Source of the DNA: Pascua guehoae
Lineage: Eukaryota > Basidiomycota > Tremellomycetes > Trichosporonales > Trichosporonaceae
Direction: 5' to 3'
DNA length: 64,000 nt
Assembly (NCBI GenBank): GCA_001600415.1
Contig: BCJX01000018.1
Span: 266,984-330,983, forward strand
Each line of letters begins with the position of its first letter. Positions within the stretch are counted from its first letter, which is position 1. Below are positions 14,316-26,700 of this stretch, in pieces. Made by a program: the position numbers and the translations under genes. The notes beneath the pieces are model-generated. The model was given only the letters and a program-made list of their open reading frames with translations, did not search any database and was not told the DNA's origin.

Positions 14316-15804
14316 ATGACCACGCTCCTCACCATCCCCAAAGCGACGGCGCTGCACATCCCAGCACCCGGCGTGGCGCCCGTCCCGCTCGCGCACGGCG
14401 ACCTGACGCTCGCCGTCATCCCCGCAGAAGAGGGCACGCCGGCCGCAAAGGCCGGGCAAGAGACGGTGGCGCTCACTGTTGGTGCATCGTCGTTTGTGCT
14501 CGCCCGCAACGCCCCCGTCCAGCGCACGCGCTCGCAGGGCGAGCACCCGTGCTTTGTGTTTACACCCGCACCCGTCGGGGGCAAGTCGATCGGGCAGGTC
14601 CGCATCGATATGGCTGACAGGTGAGTTTGGGAGGTCGTGTGGGGAGTTGTTGGTCGTCGGTGGCGAGAGGTGGTGGTGGATGGGCGGATGTAGCCGGAGA
14701 ATGGTGTCGTGGTGTCTGGATCTGTGGTATACCGTCGTCATCTGTGGTCTGCAGCCGCGGATGACCGCGGACACACCACGGCGTGGTGTGTGCACTTGTC
14801 GAGTGTCCTACGCAGGCTACTCGCGACCACTGGTGCTTTCGGACTGTGGAGACACTCCGCCCACCGGAACTCTCGGTGTCTTTGACATTCCGCTCGCCAA
14901 CATCGCAACTTTACAGCGGGCACCATTTGCTCCGCAGACACTATTCACTATGCACAGCAGAGAGAACTGTACTCTCAATGCACCCGTGCACCACCCGCCC
15001 CCAACACACCCCACCACACCCACTAACCCCAGCCCGAACCCGGACGCCTGGGAAGAGACCGAGGCGCTCTGCCGCGCCCTCGTCGCCGAGCTCAAGGCGC
15101 ACAACCTGTGGACGGAAAAGGAGCTGTTCGTGGACGACGAGTACGAGACGGGCGGCCCGCGCACCGACCCCGAGCCCGGGTGGGGCGAGTGGACTGCCGG
15201 CATCTTTTCCTCGCTTGCAGGGCTCATCACGGGCCAGCCGGCCGCATCGCAGGAGCTGCCGACGCACACTCCCGCCGCCGCCTCGGGTATCACTGCGGCC
15301 ACCACGTCCACAGCGACTGCCACATCACCCACGGACGAGATGCGCGCCGTGACGGACCGGTTTGCATCACAGGCGACCATTGCCGCAAAGGCCGCCGGAA
15401 GCGCGGCGGTCGCGGTCGGCGGCGCTGTCGCCCAGCAGGCGCGCCAGGCCGTCGACTCGCTCGCGAGTCCCACCGCCACGGCGGCGGCCGCACCCCCAGC
15501 CCCAGCCTCGCCCCCGCGCGCCTCGGTCTCGCCCCCGCGATCCTCAGTCTCGCCCCAGCGGGCCTCAGCCTCCCCCCCGCCGGCCCTCCCTCCAAAGAAC
15601 GCACGGCGCGCCAGGGCCGCCGACGCCGTCAAGGCCGCAAAGGTTGGTACGGTCGAGGAGGCGCGCGACGCCATTGCCGGCTCGGAGGGCCCCGCCGCGA
15701 CCCAGGTAAAGGACGAGCAGGACGAGGTTGGCGCGATAAAGGTTGGCGAATCCACCGAGCCCGTCAAGGAGGCACGCAAGGAGAGGGTGCCCGTGCCTGC
15801 GTAA
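14316..15804 (+). CDS. Ala-rich hypothetical protein (two exons)
   Basis: Family not confidently recognised. Exon 1 (14316-14620) encodes about 100 residues beginning MTTLLTIPKATALHI, with beta-strand-like alternation. Exon 2 (15033-15804) joins in phase after a 412-nt intron, giving about 358 aa. Exon 2 begins with an acidic helix (WEETEALCRALVAELKAH). It continues into a small, Ala/Gly-rich hydrophobic segment (AAGSAAVAVGGAVAQQA) and ends in Pro/Ser repeats and a charged tail. The layout (short N-terminal beta region, acidic helix, then a Gly/Ala helix) is reminiscent of senescence/spartin-domain proteins, but I see no diagnostic motif, so this is a weak inference. Part of the long intron (14813-14990) is open in the same frame as exon 2, so an unrecognised internal exon is possible. 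Confidence 0.7.
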
Positions 15805-17177
15805 TGCCGGGTCGAGCAAGGCGGCAAGGAAAGACGACACGACACGAGGTGGGACAGACCCGACCGGAGAGACCTGACGGGAGAGACCATGAACAACAAC
15901 AAGAGTCAATGTGGCGAGCAGCACCATGAGTAGCCTGTACACGTACATAGTGCGTGATCGATGGGATGAGTCATGCCCAAAGAACGTGTGCGGCCGGGGG
16001 CGTAACCGGGGCTAGGAAGTATGGACGCCCCGTCGTGGCTGAGGAGGAGGCGGGGGATGGGGTCCGAGGAGGCTTGCGAGGGGCTGGCGGGAGAAGAGGC
16101 AGGTGACACGGCCACAGCGTGGCCTGCGCTTTGTGTCAGTGTGTGCTGGGCCAACACAAAGGGCACAAGGCACTCAACGCACACTTGCGCACAGTGCGGG
16201 AAGGAACGACAGGTGGACGATGAGACTGGCCACAGATTGCCCTGCGACTTGTGCAGCAGCGAGCTACCAGCCAGCTAGCACCCCCCCCCCCCCCCCCCCC
16301 CCCCCCCCGCTGCATCCATGTGCATGTCTCGGCATCCCTGCGCCTCTGTCATTACAATCTGTCCTTGCCAGCCGGCGTACTACGGCCCATCCTCCAGCCA
16401 GCCCGTGTGGGTGGCAGGCGCGCTGGCTCAAACGCCCGACGCCATGGTGACAACCACCGATCGCTGATCAGCGGGGGCCAGTGCGGTACGCCCCTACGCC
16501 CATACGCGTCGTCCGCCTGTGGCGCGCATGTGGCGTACGGCGTGGCCGGTGGCACATGGCAAGCTGCAAGCTGGCAAGTGTACAAGTCCAAGTGCAACGT
16601 CGGTTCTGTTACCGACGCGGGTGCGCGCTACTAGCGCGACAGAGCTGTTGGTCGTTGGATTGGATCGGTTGTCTCTGGGTGGAGTCGGACAGCGGGGTGG
16701 TCTCTTGTCCCTCACACGCCGTGCCCGTGCCCGTGCCCGGGCTCAGTGAGGCGGCGTCAGGCGCCCGTCGTAGACAGCAATTCCCAGTACTCCAGCCCAG
16801 AGTACGCCAGAGTACAGCACCCAGCTGTACACGAGTGCAAGGGCCAAAAATCCCATCCCAGCCTCGGCCTCGTCCACTCACCCGCTTGCGGCCGCTTGAT
16901 CGCTCATGCAGTTCATGCTCTATTTTACATATACAAGCCAATGAATGCCTACACGCGCCGGGGCCGCATTGCCCGGCGCGACTACTCTTTTCGTCTAGTC
17001 TACGCGCTCCCGGCGCCATCGTTTGGTCGCGCGTGCTCGTAATCGTTCTCCCTCTCTCGTCTCTGCTAACCTGGGCCTCTCGCGCAGTCACTCGTGGCAG
17101 TCCCCTCGGGTTCGCTCCGTGTGATCGCCTTCGGCCCCTACTCGTCCTCACCCGTCCTCGTCGCTATCGCCCTCCCC
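15805..17177. other. Convergent intergenic region with a C28 tract
   Basis: Two genes end toward each other here. No gene is recognised. The region contains a 28-nt poly(C) run at 16281-16308 and a short run of CCCGTG repeats near 16720-16740. Confidence 0.5.
16281..16308. repeat. Poly(C) tract, 28 nt
   Basis: Uninterrupted C run in the convergent intergenic region. One of several long C or G homopolymers in the window. Confidence 0.9.
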
Positions 17178-18751
17178 CTAGCTTTCATCCATCGCATCCA
17201 TGGCGTCCTCGGACCCTGCGACCGAGCTCGAATACCACGTACGCCGCTGGATGCGCGCCACGTTGAGTGCCGCAAGCAGCCGGTTCGTTTCTTCGTAACT
17301 TGCCCGCACGGCGGCGCTCTCGTGAATGGGCGAAGGTGCGGGGACGGGGAACGCCGAGGCCGGGCCCGGGGGGAAGGCTGATCCGGGAGTGTGGAGGGCA
17401 CGGAGCGGAGACAGGGCGGCGCCAGGACTCGACTCGTACGGCGACGACACGAGGCCTGGGGTGAGCAGCGGTGTGCGCTGGTGTTGTCCCCAGGCGTTGG
17501 GTCCCGCGGGAGCCGCAGGGCCCGGCGTGGCGAAGGGGAAGGGAAGACCGATGCTCGCGTCCGAGCTGCTCCGCGGGCGCGTAGCCTGCGGCGTGCCGTG
17601 CGTCATGGAGAGTGCGACGGATGGCGTGTCGTGTGAGGCTGAGCGGGACATGGGGGGTGCGGGGCTTTGCTCAAGCGCTTCGAGACGCGCAAGGTGCTAT
17701 TGTCAGTTTATTGGCGTTGGTGCGGTGATGCTGGGGGTGCTAGCTGCACAGTCCTGGTACAAGAACCATGGAGTGACGCAGGGGACACCGGTACCTCACG
17801 GCACTGAGTCATCACCCGCAACGGCCTGAACCGCACCAGGATCATACCCGCTAGCAGGGTTGGTGCTGACGGCTGCTGCTGCTGACACCTAGCAGCTCAC
17901 CAAGCAGCCACAATGCACACCCACAGCTACCAGAACACCCGCAGACGTACCAGAGAATGCAAGAGCGTATTCTGCGACGAATACTCGCCCCACTCGCGCA
18001 TCCGTTCCTCGGGCGTCCACTCGCCCTCGCGCGGGCCGCGAAACGGCGTCGACGACGGCGGGCGGTGGCGCACAGGCGAGCTCGACATGGGTGCAGAGGC
18101 AATTGACGCGGGCGCGGGGCCCGCGCCGGGGTGCTGTGGGTGTGCGGCAAATGCGGCATGGGCGTCCGCGTGTGCGTGCGCGTGTGGGTGGGGGTGAGTG
18201 AGGCTGGGATTGTGACGGCTGTGGCCAAGGTGGTGATGTTGGTCAAACATGTGCGTCGGCATCGACTCTGCGCGTGCAAACGTACGCACACGGGCGGGGG
18301 GCGAGCCCAAGCCCGAGCCCGAGGCCACATCAGGTGTGGGCTGCGAGGACGGTCCCGAGGGTGCCTGAAGACGCTCCCATGCGCGTGAGCGGCGATGTTC
18401 GACGCCGCGTGCGCGCCAGGTCGAGGCTAATGTCGACACGCTTGCGTCGGTGTGTCCCACCCCAGTCGAGGGCCCAGCAATGCCGTCGCCATCGCCGTCA
18501 CCGTCCATCGCGTGGTCCCCATGCCGGTGTCCATACCCTGGTCCGCTACCAGCACGCCATCCATGCCCGTGTCCACCATGGCTGTCGTCCCGCGCCCACC
18601 GCAGAGGCGACGAGGCCTCGTCCTCTTCCTCCCATGACCGATCCCACTCGCCCTGCCGCCGGCGCTTCAGGAGCACCTCGAGCGGCGACGTGAGTGTGTC
18701 GGGGTACGGTGACGGAGAGCGCGCCCGTTTGCGCGTGGCGACAACGTCCAT
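17178..18751 (-). CDS. Disordered Ser/Pro/His-rich protein (hypothetical)
   Basis: Not recognised. Two exons fit phase 0: 18751-17951 and 17696-17178, for 439 aa, with a 254-nt intron (GTACGT donor, CTGACAATAG acceptor). The start is chosen at 18751 because the protein then opens with a basic cluster MDVVATRKRARSPSP followed by LLKRRRQGEW, which looks like a bipartite nuclear localisation signal. The frame remains open for 119 codons upstream but that part has no protein character. The middle is His/Gly/Asp-rich, including HPHPHAHAHADAHAAF. The splice joins two halves of a helix (EYSSQNTLLHSL to HLARLEALEQ), which supports the junction. The end has a second short helix (EETNRLLAALNVARIQRR). 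A nuclear role is inferred only from the basic signal. Confidence 0.65.
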
Positions 18752-20023
18752 CGCGCAAGTGTGGTGCAAGCGGCAAGAGAGGTGGGATAGGAAGATGTGT
18801 ACCGGTCCTACTGATGAGATAGCACAGTGGAGAGATGGTGTGACGAGGAAAGCGAGGGGCGAGGTCGAGGCCGGAGTTGGAGGTGGTGGCTGGTGGCTGG
18901 CCGCCCGAAGCGATGTTTGTGCGGTCGTGCGCCAAGCGAGAGTGTTGGCTCGGTGATGGCGTGCTCCTCTGTCCAAAGCTCCCTTGCCGTCCTTCAAGAG
19001 CGATAGTGGTCCAAGACCAAAATGGTTACTGCGAGGGGACAAGAGTGATTGAGGAAGAAGGAAGACTTGAGATTGTTGATGTGATGTTGATAAAGTAGAG
19101 TAACACAACAGTCAGCTCATGGATGGATGGATAGCACTACTGGGCCTAGAGACCCCTAGTGCGTGCGTGCGTGCATCCCCAGGCCCCAGGGAAGGGAAAG
19201 GCTCTCCTCTCCGACTGGCCGGTGGCGGGGACGAACATGAATTCCAGGCACAAACAAAAATGACGTGTGTGGGCAAAAACAGTGAATTAGGAACAAGAGT
19301 GCCATCGTTGTAATCCAATTGATCGATTGATTACAAAGACTCTCAACCCAACTCTATTCAAGTGCTGCAGCCTTTCCTTCTTTCCTTCCTTCTGACCTAG
19401 CTTGGTAGCATGAGCGTGCACCCAAGGTCGTGTGCGTGCAGGCCGCATGTCACGGTGTGCTGTTGAACCACTTATTCGTAGAGTGATATCTGTCGCGTCC
19501 CTGGCACTGTGACTTCCATCTGCTCCGTTTACGCAGAGACGACCGGGGAGCACGTCCAGCACGCTCACCACCTGACGACGGCCGCACCGCCACGAGTGCC
19601 TTGTTGTCCTGAGATTGTCCACTCCCCGTAAAGTACTGTAGCTGACCTATAGAGCAGCAGGACGAGCAACCACAGGGTCCAATCTTTCTTGCAACAAACC
19701 AGAACAAGCACGCGTCTTGCGCTATTGCTGACCGAGCAGCCATACAAGTTGTCGGCAGCGAGCAAACCCTGGTGACGTAGGCCACTCGCTCACGCCATTG
19801 CCTCAAAGAGTGACGAAGAACGGTACCGTTATCGTTCTCTGCAGTCTTCTCCAGCCGCTTTCTCATGATATGTCTAGCACATGTACAGTATTCTAGTCGC
19901 CTTTGCTCCTCTTGTTCTCAGCATCACCCTCCTCTCAGCGTCTGTTCCCACTAACACTACACCTTCGGCCTCCTCCCAGCACCTGTGGATCGGTCTTTCG
20001 CCTCTTGCCGACCAAGTCACGTC
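18752..20023. other. Intergenic, nothing recognised
   Basis: About 1.3 kb between two minus-strand genes. The base composition is lower in GC than the surrounding genes. No tRNA, domain or long repeat is seen. Confidence 0.5.
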
Positions 20024-21024
20024 TCATCGCTTGTCCTTGGCGTCCGCTGCAAACTCGTCGTCGAGGTGCCGCTTCAGTGCAGGGATGTTGGCCATCGTCT
20101 TGCCGCACTTGAAGCACGTGAGGTCCGACTTGAGGAGAGCCTCCTTGGCCTTGAGGGACTGCAGGTTTAGCACCCCTTACGCAGAGTCGAGTCCCATTCC
20201 ACGCTCCCAGCTGCCTCCCTACGGGGTAGGGTCTTTGCCAACCCATTCGCCATATACCCACGCACCTCTCTCTTCCTCTCAAGTTCACGCTCCGGCAGGT
20301 CGAGCCACCCCATGACCTCGCGGAGAGACAGGAAAAAACCGAGATCGGGGCGGAACGAGTTGTAGTGCTTCTTGGTCTTGAGCGTGGGTGAGATGAGGTC
20401 GTCGGAGATGATGTGGAGGTGCAGATGGCTGAGGTTAGCTAGAGTCAGCAGAGGGGAGTGTTGTTATAGCAAAGATTATCAGCAGTGGAGACAGGGAGAT
20501 GTGGGGCCCTCGTTGCCATGCTCATTCCCTTACCCTGTCCTTGCCCGGAAGCTCCTCCTTCGCTCTCCACGCTGCCTTACGGCACTCGCGACTCACCGCA
20601 TGGATGGTACACTGTGAAACCCGACATTTACACCCCACTCCCTCCCCTCCGTCTTGCTCATCTCGTCACGGACCATCTCGACGACCTCATCCGCTGCGCC
20701 CTGGAGGGCCGTGAGCACCTCGCGCGCACGCGGGTGGGCGAGGAGGTTGGCCAGGTTGTCGAGATCGCTTTCGCGGAGCGGCACTGGCTCATCACCAGCG
20801 TCTCCTCCACTATCTCTCGCACGTCCCGAAGTTCCCGAGGATCCACGATCTTGACCCGCGAAAGGGAGACGAGGCAGGACAAGAAAGTGGTACTTTGCCT
20901 TTGGGAACGCGTCAAACACGGCGAGGCACGACGGCGTCTCGAGGAGCAACACCGAGGGCGGGAGGGATGACGGGCGTACGAGGCGGGCGAAATCTCGCAG
21001 GGCAAAGAGGTTGAATGGGGCCAT
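20024..21024 (-). CDS. HNT3: Aprataxin-type DNA deadenylase (Hnt3)
   Basis: Removes AMP from abortive 5'-adenylated DNA ends left by DNA ligases. Three exons fit phase: 21024-20597, 20428-20266 and 20158-20024, for 241 aa. Exon 1 carries the HIT-domain start (PSSLPPSVLLLET, DAFPKAKYHFLVLPR) and ends at GFHSVPSM. Exon 2 supplies the histidine triad HLHLHIISDD, then KTKKHYNSFRP as in aprataxins. Exon 3 is the C-terminal zinc finger CFKCGKTMANIPALKRHL. Together, the HIT and zinc finger separate aprataxin from other HIT hydrolases. No FHA domain precedes it, as in yeast Hnt3. The frame also opens at 21126, adding 34 residues rich in Arg, Leu and Ser that could act as a mitochondrial leader. The gene is divergent from the MAPEG gene with 551 bp between starts. 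Confidence 0.95.
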
Positions 21025-21575
21025 TGCGGTGTGGAGTGAACGAGTATGTGAGGGAGGGAGAGAACGACACAAACGAACTCGAGGCGGGGATGAGAGTGGT
21101 CGCGTCAGTGGGTGGAGGCGGGGCACCAGGTTGGGTTGGCATGTTTGACTCTGCCATCAACCCAGTCCTCCTGGCCTCCTGGTCATCAGCGTGGTTGCCA
21201 ACAATGTCACCGAGGGCATTCATTGCACACATGCACGATGGCGCTCAAGAGGTTTGTGGTATCGAGAAAAGGGTGCCTCTGAGGCCGGCGGCATTACTCA
21301 GATACTGTACACGCTGACGCCAGCCCGCGCGCGGCCAAAAGTCGCCGCCGGCTCTGCGGCATTCGGCCCATCGAGCCGGGCCGATCGGCGATTGGTCAGG
21401 CACGCAGCGCTCAAGGCCGGCGGCCACGACAGACGGCGCGTCATTGTCCAAAGTTGAGCCCCGAGGCCATGCTGGCCACCTCCAACCAGTACTTCGAACG
21501 CCTTTGCATTGTCTCTTTCCGTCTATCCTCTCAAACCTTAGCGCAAAACCCACCCCACCACCCACTCGGCTCACA
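21025..21575. promoter_or_regulatory. Shared divergent promoter region (aprataxin / MAPEG)
   Basis: A 551-bp gap between oppositely oriented start codons. A C/A-rich stretch precedes the MAPEG start. No specific factor site can be assigned. Confidence 0.4.
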
Positions 21576-23063
21576 ATGGTCTTCACCCTCCCCGCTGCGT
21601 TCCCCGTCACTGGCCTCGGTGTCATCGGCCTCACCTTCCTGAACGTGCGTGTCCGAGGGAGAGAGGTTGCTGGGTGCTGTGGTTGTTTGCTGGGACTGTA
21701 GACGGCGGGCTGCCTACGGTTGGTGCGGCGTGGGGGCTCGTTGTCCGGTAACGCTGCACCAGCGTGCACCGCAGCTGCCAGTGCTGCGACGCGGGTACTC
21801 TACCTGGTTTCCTTAGGGTCATGGCGCTGCCGCTGGACGTGTGCAACACACCGTACACACGTCTAGCTCGGCGCCAAGGCAAACATGGACGCAGCTGCGT
21901 GGTGCAGCACTCGTCCATGCGTCCGGAGACGAGTTCCCAGAGTCGTCCGGTCTGCACCCTCCTCTGCCCCAACATGTTAAACTACAGCTGACATCCAGTT
22001 CTACCAGATGGGCCGCGTGGGCGCCGCGCGCAAGGAATCGGGTGGTGAGTCTTTGGGTTTAACAGGCGAGGATTCTTCGTGTCACCCTCGGCTAGTGTCT
22101 TGCGGCCTCTTCTCCTCACACTCGCACTCCCATCGCACACATCGCTCACACCTGTACAGTCAAGTACCCCAACCTCTACGCGACGGACGCCGAGGCTGCA
22201 CAGGACCCCAAAAAGTACAAGTTTAACTGCACGCAGCGCACGCACGGCAACACGCTCGAGTACATCCCCTACGTCCTTGCGCTGTTTGGCTACCTCAGTG
22301 AGTTTGGTGGTTGGGAGGCGCGTGCGGTGGGGGCACAGAGTGTGCTGGGGCTCCCAGAACCGGCTGGAGCTCATGGGGCTTGCTGTGGCCTATGTAGCGC
22401 TGTGGGGTTCCTGGGGGCGAGTATTCAGACGGTGGCGGCTGCCGAGGCGGTAAACTCATACATTTCCACTGCACTTGTGCTTGTCATGACTAGCCTGGAG
22501 GTTGTCCTCTGCACGCTCCTGAATGTCCAAATCCCATTACACTCACTAACGCCAGGCTTCTTCCACCCCAAGGCCGCGACGTCCTCGGTCCTCATCTGGG
22601 TACGTCTCATCGCTCGCTCGGGAGTCTTTACCCGACTCACACGGCTCACACTCAGGTCGTCGGCCGCTTCTTCTACACCATCCAGTACGCCGCTGGCAAC
22701 CCCGACGCTCGCGTAAGTTTTTGTTTCTGGCGTACGGGCTTGTTCACCATTGCCGTCTTGGGCTGCACACTGGCCATGCTGGTTGCGTCGGGCGTTGGTA
22801 GTTGGGGAGCTCGGAATGCTTTCATCCAAGAGATGCCCCACACTCCATCACGTCGCTGCACGACACCCGGCTTGGCCAAGTCTGGTCCAATTTCGCCTCC
22901 GCCCCTACTTGACTTGACAATACACCTTAAACACGGGTACATGGAGCCCTGCTGACAACAGAACAACGGCCTCGCGCTCCTCGCCTACGTCGGTCTCCTC
23001 GGCCTCCTCGGCGGCTCGCTCTACGTCACCGCGACCGAGGGTGTCAAGGTTCTCCTCAACTAG
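21576..23063 (+). CDS. Microsomal glutathione S-transferase 3-like MAPEG protein
   Basis: Membrane-associated glutathione transferase/peroxidase of the MAPEG superfamily. Six short exons fit phase: 21576-21644, 21999-22044, 22160-22297, 22556-22599, 22656-22712 and 22962-23063, for 151 aa, the normal size. Four helices are visible: VTGLGVIGLTFLN, TLEYIPYVLALFGYL, AATSSVLIWVVGRFFYTIQYA and LALLAYVGLLGLLGGSLYV. Family features are the early KYPNLYA segment, FNCTQRTHGNTLEYIP (the RxxxN/E-type motif after the first loop) and VVGRFFYTIQYAAGNP in helix 3. Introns total about 1 kb, more than twice the coding length. The exon 3/4 junction (GYL to SFFHPKA) is the least certain. Confidence 0.9.
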
Positions 23064-23706
23064 GTTTATACGTAATGTCACGATGTCAATGGTGCATGAA
23101 TGAGGGAAAAGAGGCATCGGCAAATGACCAGTCTGGCTGCGCTAAGCCTTCGTCGAATGCCAGTCTGACTGGGCGGTCTACTTGGTGCAGTCTGCTTGTG
23201 GAGGGGGTCTGAGCAAACTCATTGCCACTGGCAAACGTACAGAGTAGCAGAGGCAGGGTGCAGTGCAGACAGACGTGCTACACATCCCCTGTGCGAGACC
23301 TCGAGCTTGCAGTAGGCAATAGGCCTGGTGGACAACTTTGCTGCTGGAACCGTCGAGAATGGCTGTCTGGCTGCAGGCCTCGAATGTGGCATGGCCAGGC
23401 ACGATGGTGACAGCCCACAAGCCACAACATGCTTGCTCTGGCAGAGCAATTCCGCCACACACAGACACGTGGATTTGATCCCGTCCCTCCCTCCACAGCA
23501 AAAGTTGCCACCTGGGAGGAGAGATTTAGATGTCGCGGACCGGAGTGTGTTTTGACAAACTGTGCCAGTCAGTGCCATCTTCCGGCGATCACATCACCGT
23601 CTGGCTTACCGCGACACCAACACCCTCGGACCCTGCCACCAGCGACAGTACTGACGGCTTGAACCCTCTCTCGATCGGTCGGGGACACGGACACGGACAG
23701 GGCGCG
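23064..23706. other. Intergenic between MAPEG gene and TRF4-like gene
   Basis: This holds the 3' end of the MAPEG gene and the promoter of the poly(A)-polymerase gene. From 23530 the downstream gene's frame is open, so its true start may lie in this stretch. Confidence 0.45.
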
Positions 23707-26700
23707 ATGACGAGCGCGCTGGGCAACGACGACTTTGTGGGCTTTGACGGCCGGTCGCGGGGCGCGACGCCGGCAGCGTCTGGCTCCAACCCGAAATGGG
23801 CCGCGGCGCCAGCGTCGTCGACGTCGGCGTCGGCGTCGTCTGCGGGCGGCAAGAAGAAGCGCAAGCAGCCCCCCGGGCGCGGCAAGACCAAGCCTACATC
23901 CATTACGGCCAACGCCAACGGCGCATCGTCTACGCAAACCCAAGCACCGAGTGGACCCGTCCAGGCGGGGCTGGGACACTGGGTCAAGGGGGCCAGCAAG
24001 GAGGCCGGGCCGGGGCTCCCGTCCAAGGCGCAAAAGAAGAAGAGCAAGAAGAAGAAGAGAAAAGCCGACCCTGCGGCGGCCGCCGCCGCGCCACAGCCGA
24101 GCGTCAAGAAGCGCAAGCTTGAAGTCGGGCATACGACGGGGCCGCGCACACTGAAAGAGGAGCGCAAGGCCGCGGAGCGCGCGGCGCCGTGGGCGGACGA
24201 GGTGGACTGGGAGCAGTGTGTGGATGCTGCCGAGATGTGAGTCGGCGTGTGCGCGGGGAGGGGGGGGCGACGTCGAGGCCAGGGACGTGAACCGGATGGG
24301 AGAGGGGGAGGGGGGTGGATACAGAGGCTGCGATAGGGGGTGGGGTTGGTGTGGATAGGTGCGGATTGCGCGCGGACATTGTGTGCTTCCTGCCACATGA
24401 TGATACCATGCCAGCGCACCACACCTGCCCCAATCTCCGCGCCTCCATGCCCCGGGAATCTACCTAAAGCTCCCTGGCCTGCCGTACTCTAAAGCCCACA
24501 CCTCGTAGCACCACTAACACGCCAGGCTCAACGACGAGATCCACGCCTTCTACGACCTCATGTCGCCCACACCCGCCGAATACACGGTCCGGCGCGACCT
24601 CATCGAGCTCATTGCCCAAGCGATCCGGCGCGAATGGACCGACGCCGACGTGCAGCCCTTTGGCTCGTGGCAGACGCAGCTGTACCTCCCCACGGGCGAC
24701 ATTGACCTCGTCGTCTCCACCGACCGCCTCACGGACAAGAACAAGACGCGCCTCTTGTATGACCTCGCGCGCATCATGCGCATCAACCAGATTACCTCGA
24801 CGGTGGCGGTGATTACACGCGCAAAGGTCCCGATTGTCAAGTTTGTGACCAACCAGGGTGAGCATCGGGGTTGGATGGTGGTTGTCCGAGTGAAAGGGGT
24901 TGAGCACTGTGCTCGGCGCGTTAGGCTTGGGTGATACGGGGAACAAGAGAGCAGAAGTAGGGGCCGGATATGGTGGAGAAGCGGAATGGGGGTGGGAAAC
25001 AGGAGTTAGACTACGAAGTGCTGGGCGAGACTGAGGAATGGGCGAGACTGGCTCAACTAGAGGATTGGACATATTCGAGGCGAGAGCGGAAGAAAGGATG
25101 GAGGAGAAAACTGAGGATACGACTGAAGAGACGGCCACGGGAGGGCTGAGAGACGGGCTGGGGAGCCGACTGGGGAGTCGACCGAGGAGGTGACTGAGTA
25201 GTCTGAGGGCGCGACTCAGCAGACTCAGGAGTCGACTGAGAATGGAGACGGAAAGATGAGCGGAAGTCGGGCTACTTCCGTCACACCCAAGTAGCAGCCA
25301 GAGTTGGGCGGATAATCAGGGATCGGCCCGTAGAGCGTAGAGGATGCGGAGAACTGGAAGAATACGACTGGGAGAAGTCCGAACTCCACGCTTACACCAG
25401 GCCAAATCAACGTCGACATTTCCCTCAACCAGACCAACGGTCTCAGCGCGGTGCGCATCGTGACGCGCTACCTCGACTCAGTACCTGGCGCGCGCCAGCT
25501 CATCCTGACCATCAAGGCGTTCCTGTCGCAGCGGTCGATGAACGAGGTGTACACTGGCGGCCTTGGGTCGTACTCTGTGATTTGCCTGGTCGTCTCGTTC
25601 CTGCAAATGCACCCGAAAGTGCGCCGGGGCGAGATTTCCCCGCTGCACAACTTGGGCACGCTGCTGCTCGAGTTTTTCGAGCTGTACGGGCGCAACTTCA
25701 ACTATGACGCGGTGGGCATTTCGCTGCGGCGCGGAGGGAGCTACTATTTGAAGCGAAGCCGGGGGTGGTCCAACTTCAACCAGCAGGGGTTTCTGCTGTC
25801 GATCGAGGATCCGCAGGACCCGGACAATGACATTGCGCGGTCGTCGTTTGGGATCCGGCAGGTCAAGATGACGCTGAGCGGTGCGTTTGACCTGCTCCAG
25901 GCGCGCCTGTATGAGCGCAGTGCCGAGCTCGAGGTGCGCAGGGCGTACCCGCACCGCGCGGGTCGGATGGACCCGCAAGAGTGGTCCATCCTGTCGAGCG
26001 TCATGGGCGTGACAAAGGACACTGCAAAGTTCCGCGACGGGATCCACGACCTGTATGTGAACCGCTCAATCGAGTCGCGTCTCGACGTGGCCAAGCGCCG
26101 CTCTGCACGGGGTACCGGCATCGTGCACCCGACGCCACCGGGCGAGCGCGTGCCACGTGCATTGCCTCGGAAGTCATCGACCCCACCCCCGGCCCGCCGC
26201 GGCAACGACCCCATGGGCGCGATCATTGTGGGCGATAGTTCGGACATGGGCGACAGCTCGGATTCCGACTCGGACTCGGACTCGGACTCTGACTCGGACT
26301 CGGGCTCGGGCTCGGGCTCAGGTTCCGACTCGGACGGAGACTCGATCGCAAACCTCACATTCAACCCACGCGACCTCCGCGCCAGCTCGGACATCAGCGT
26401 CGACGCCGTGTCCGAGCCGGTCGAGCCCGACGAGAGCAGGTACACGTACACGAGCAAGCAGCGGCCCGTCGCGAGCGCCCCTGCGAGCGTCGGCCGTGCC
26501 CACACCGTGTCGTCTGGCTCCGACTCTGACTCGGACACGCCTCCCCCGCCATCAGAGGCACCGCCGTCCCTCCCCCCGCCGCCATCCTTACCACCCCCGT
26601 CGTTACCCCCTTCGCGCGCCTCGCCCCGCCCCCCACCCGTCGTCTCTACACGCCCGCCCGCGGCATCCCGCGCCGCCTCGCGCGCAGCCCGCGACGCAGC

